From positions 455,001 through 519,000 of the forward strand of contig WPIO01000073.1 of assembly GCA_009760855.2 (NCBI GenBank): 64,000 nucleotides of DNA. Direction: 5' to 3'. The DNA comes from Cristatella mucedo. Taxonomy: Eukaryota > Bryozoa > Phylactolaemata > Cristatellidae. The notes beneath the pieces are model-generated. The model was not told the origin of the DNA. It made no database searches and saw only the letters and a list, made by a program, of their open reading frames with translations. The stretch's first letter is position 1, and every line of letters begins with the position of its first letter. The position numbers and the translations under genes were made by a program. Positions 63,538-64,000 of the stretch are shown here, piece by piece.

Positions 63538-64000
63538 TTGACTTCAATTGAAAAAAGAAGTAAGGACTGTCTCAATGAATTTCAAGGACAGCAACATTCA
63601 AACTTTAAGATTTATTCATATTCAATGGGAAGAATTGAAGATATTAGATTAACATTATTAAACGTTGTAAGACTAGTTCTTGAATATAAGGCATTAAGAA
63701 TCAATCACTCTGAACCAGAGATTGCATGTTTATTTACTAAAGTTAGAGACAGTATAATATTCGAAGATTTTCTCAAAGATTTAAAAGTAAAAAAAAATAG
63801 TATTAAGTCGGAAGCTTACTCTAAAAATAGAACTAAAGAAACAAATACAGAGAGAAATAGATGAAGGAAAGACTTGTGATCTACCAGAGGAGCTGATTAA
63901 AGAGACTATGGGTTGGAGGATTCAGAAATCTACCCGTTTTACTCATTTAACTAAGCCAATCTCAATAAAATCTAAATCATTTGGTGTTCTAAAACCTGCA
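63538..64000 (+). pseudogene. Element ORF, frameshifted, continuing past the window
   Basis: A frame open from about 63538 (no clear ATG at its start) to TAG/TGA around 63862 reads RIEDIRLTLLNVVRLVLEYK and SEPEIACLFTKVRDSIIFED. Near 63830 a second frame takes over (EIDEGKTCDLPEELIKETMG) and stays open to position 64000. Probably one gene with a frameshift, maybe at the oligo-A near 63790. Not recognised. Confidence 0.4.

Larger units (their letters stand above)
56722..64000 (+). mobile_element. Maverick/Polinton- or adintovirus-like element, decayed, left part
   Basis: Strong AT-richness begins at about 56860 and continues to the window end. Content in order: a terminal inverted repeat, a broken protein-primed DNA polymerase B gene, a Glu/Ser/Lys-repeat acidic ORF and several small broken ORFs. 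No integrase, packaging ATPase, protease or capsid gene is recognised in the visible 7.3 kb; they may lie beyond the edge. Two LINE-B insertions (58707-59342 and 62990-63048) are younger than the element. A chimeric assembly join at about 56.7 kb cannot be ruled out, but LINE-B copies on both sides argue that the element is in the same genome. Confidence 0.75.

Overview
The window is animal nuclear DNA: it has spliced genes with GT-AG introns, many 5'-truncated non-LTR retrotransposons, tRNA-derived SINEs, long microsatellites and a Maverick/Polinton-like DNA element. An invertebrate fits best, but the species cannot be fixed from this sequence. Only two host genes are supported. Both lie on the minus strand and both belong to the HCN (hyperpolarization-activated, cyclic-nucleotide-gated) channel family.

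Host genes. A complete HCN-like gene runs from its ATG at 50348 down to a TGA at 26186-26188. I assembled it by eye from nine exons with consistent phases (2,1,0,0,0,0,1,1), giving 651 codons plus stop: HCN domain, S1-S6, C-linker and cyclic-nucleotide-binding domain. Its pore filter reads TTGYG, where HCN channels normally have CIGYG, and S4 carries an Asp where HCN channels have a Ser. A second HCN-type first exon (1808 to 1186) lies downstream of that stop codon, with the same exon-end motif and the same intron phase. It is the 5' end of a tandem paralog whose other exons lie outside the window. CpG-rich segments lie about 3-5 kb upstream of each ATG (about 6.16-7.68 kb and 53.2-55.5 kb).

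Repeats. LINE-A and LINE-B are two L2/CR1/Rex1-type families. LINE-A ends in ..AGACGGAGATACATT with short ACATT tails. LINE-B ends in a GCGCC..GGCGC hairpin followed by an (ATT)n tail. A rarer LINE-C is also seen. SINE-1 is tRNA-headed with a clear B box. SINE-2 is tRNA-headed and has a 3' tail resembling the LINE-B 3' end. Several LINE copies stand 5'-to-5' (head-to-head). Two nested insertions have target-site duplications readable by eye. Long (CT)n tracts lie at 8.1-8.4 kb and 45.1-46.1 kb.

Right end (56.72-64 kb). The composition turns sharply AT-rich just after an imperfect inverted repeat that begins AGTAGTATGCG. This part holds a broken protein-primed type-B DNA polymerase gene of Maverick/Polinton/adintovirus type, with stops, frameshifts and a LINE-B inserted in it, and then several small partly broken ORFs. 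The element runs off the window. The regions between these features (notably 8.4-9.8, 14.5-16.1, 21.6-24.2 and 39.7-41.3 kb) show nothing I can support as a gene.
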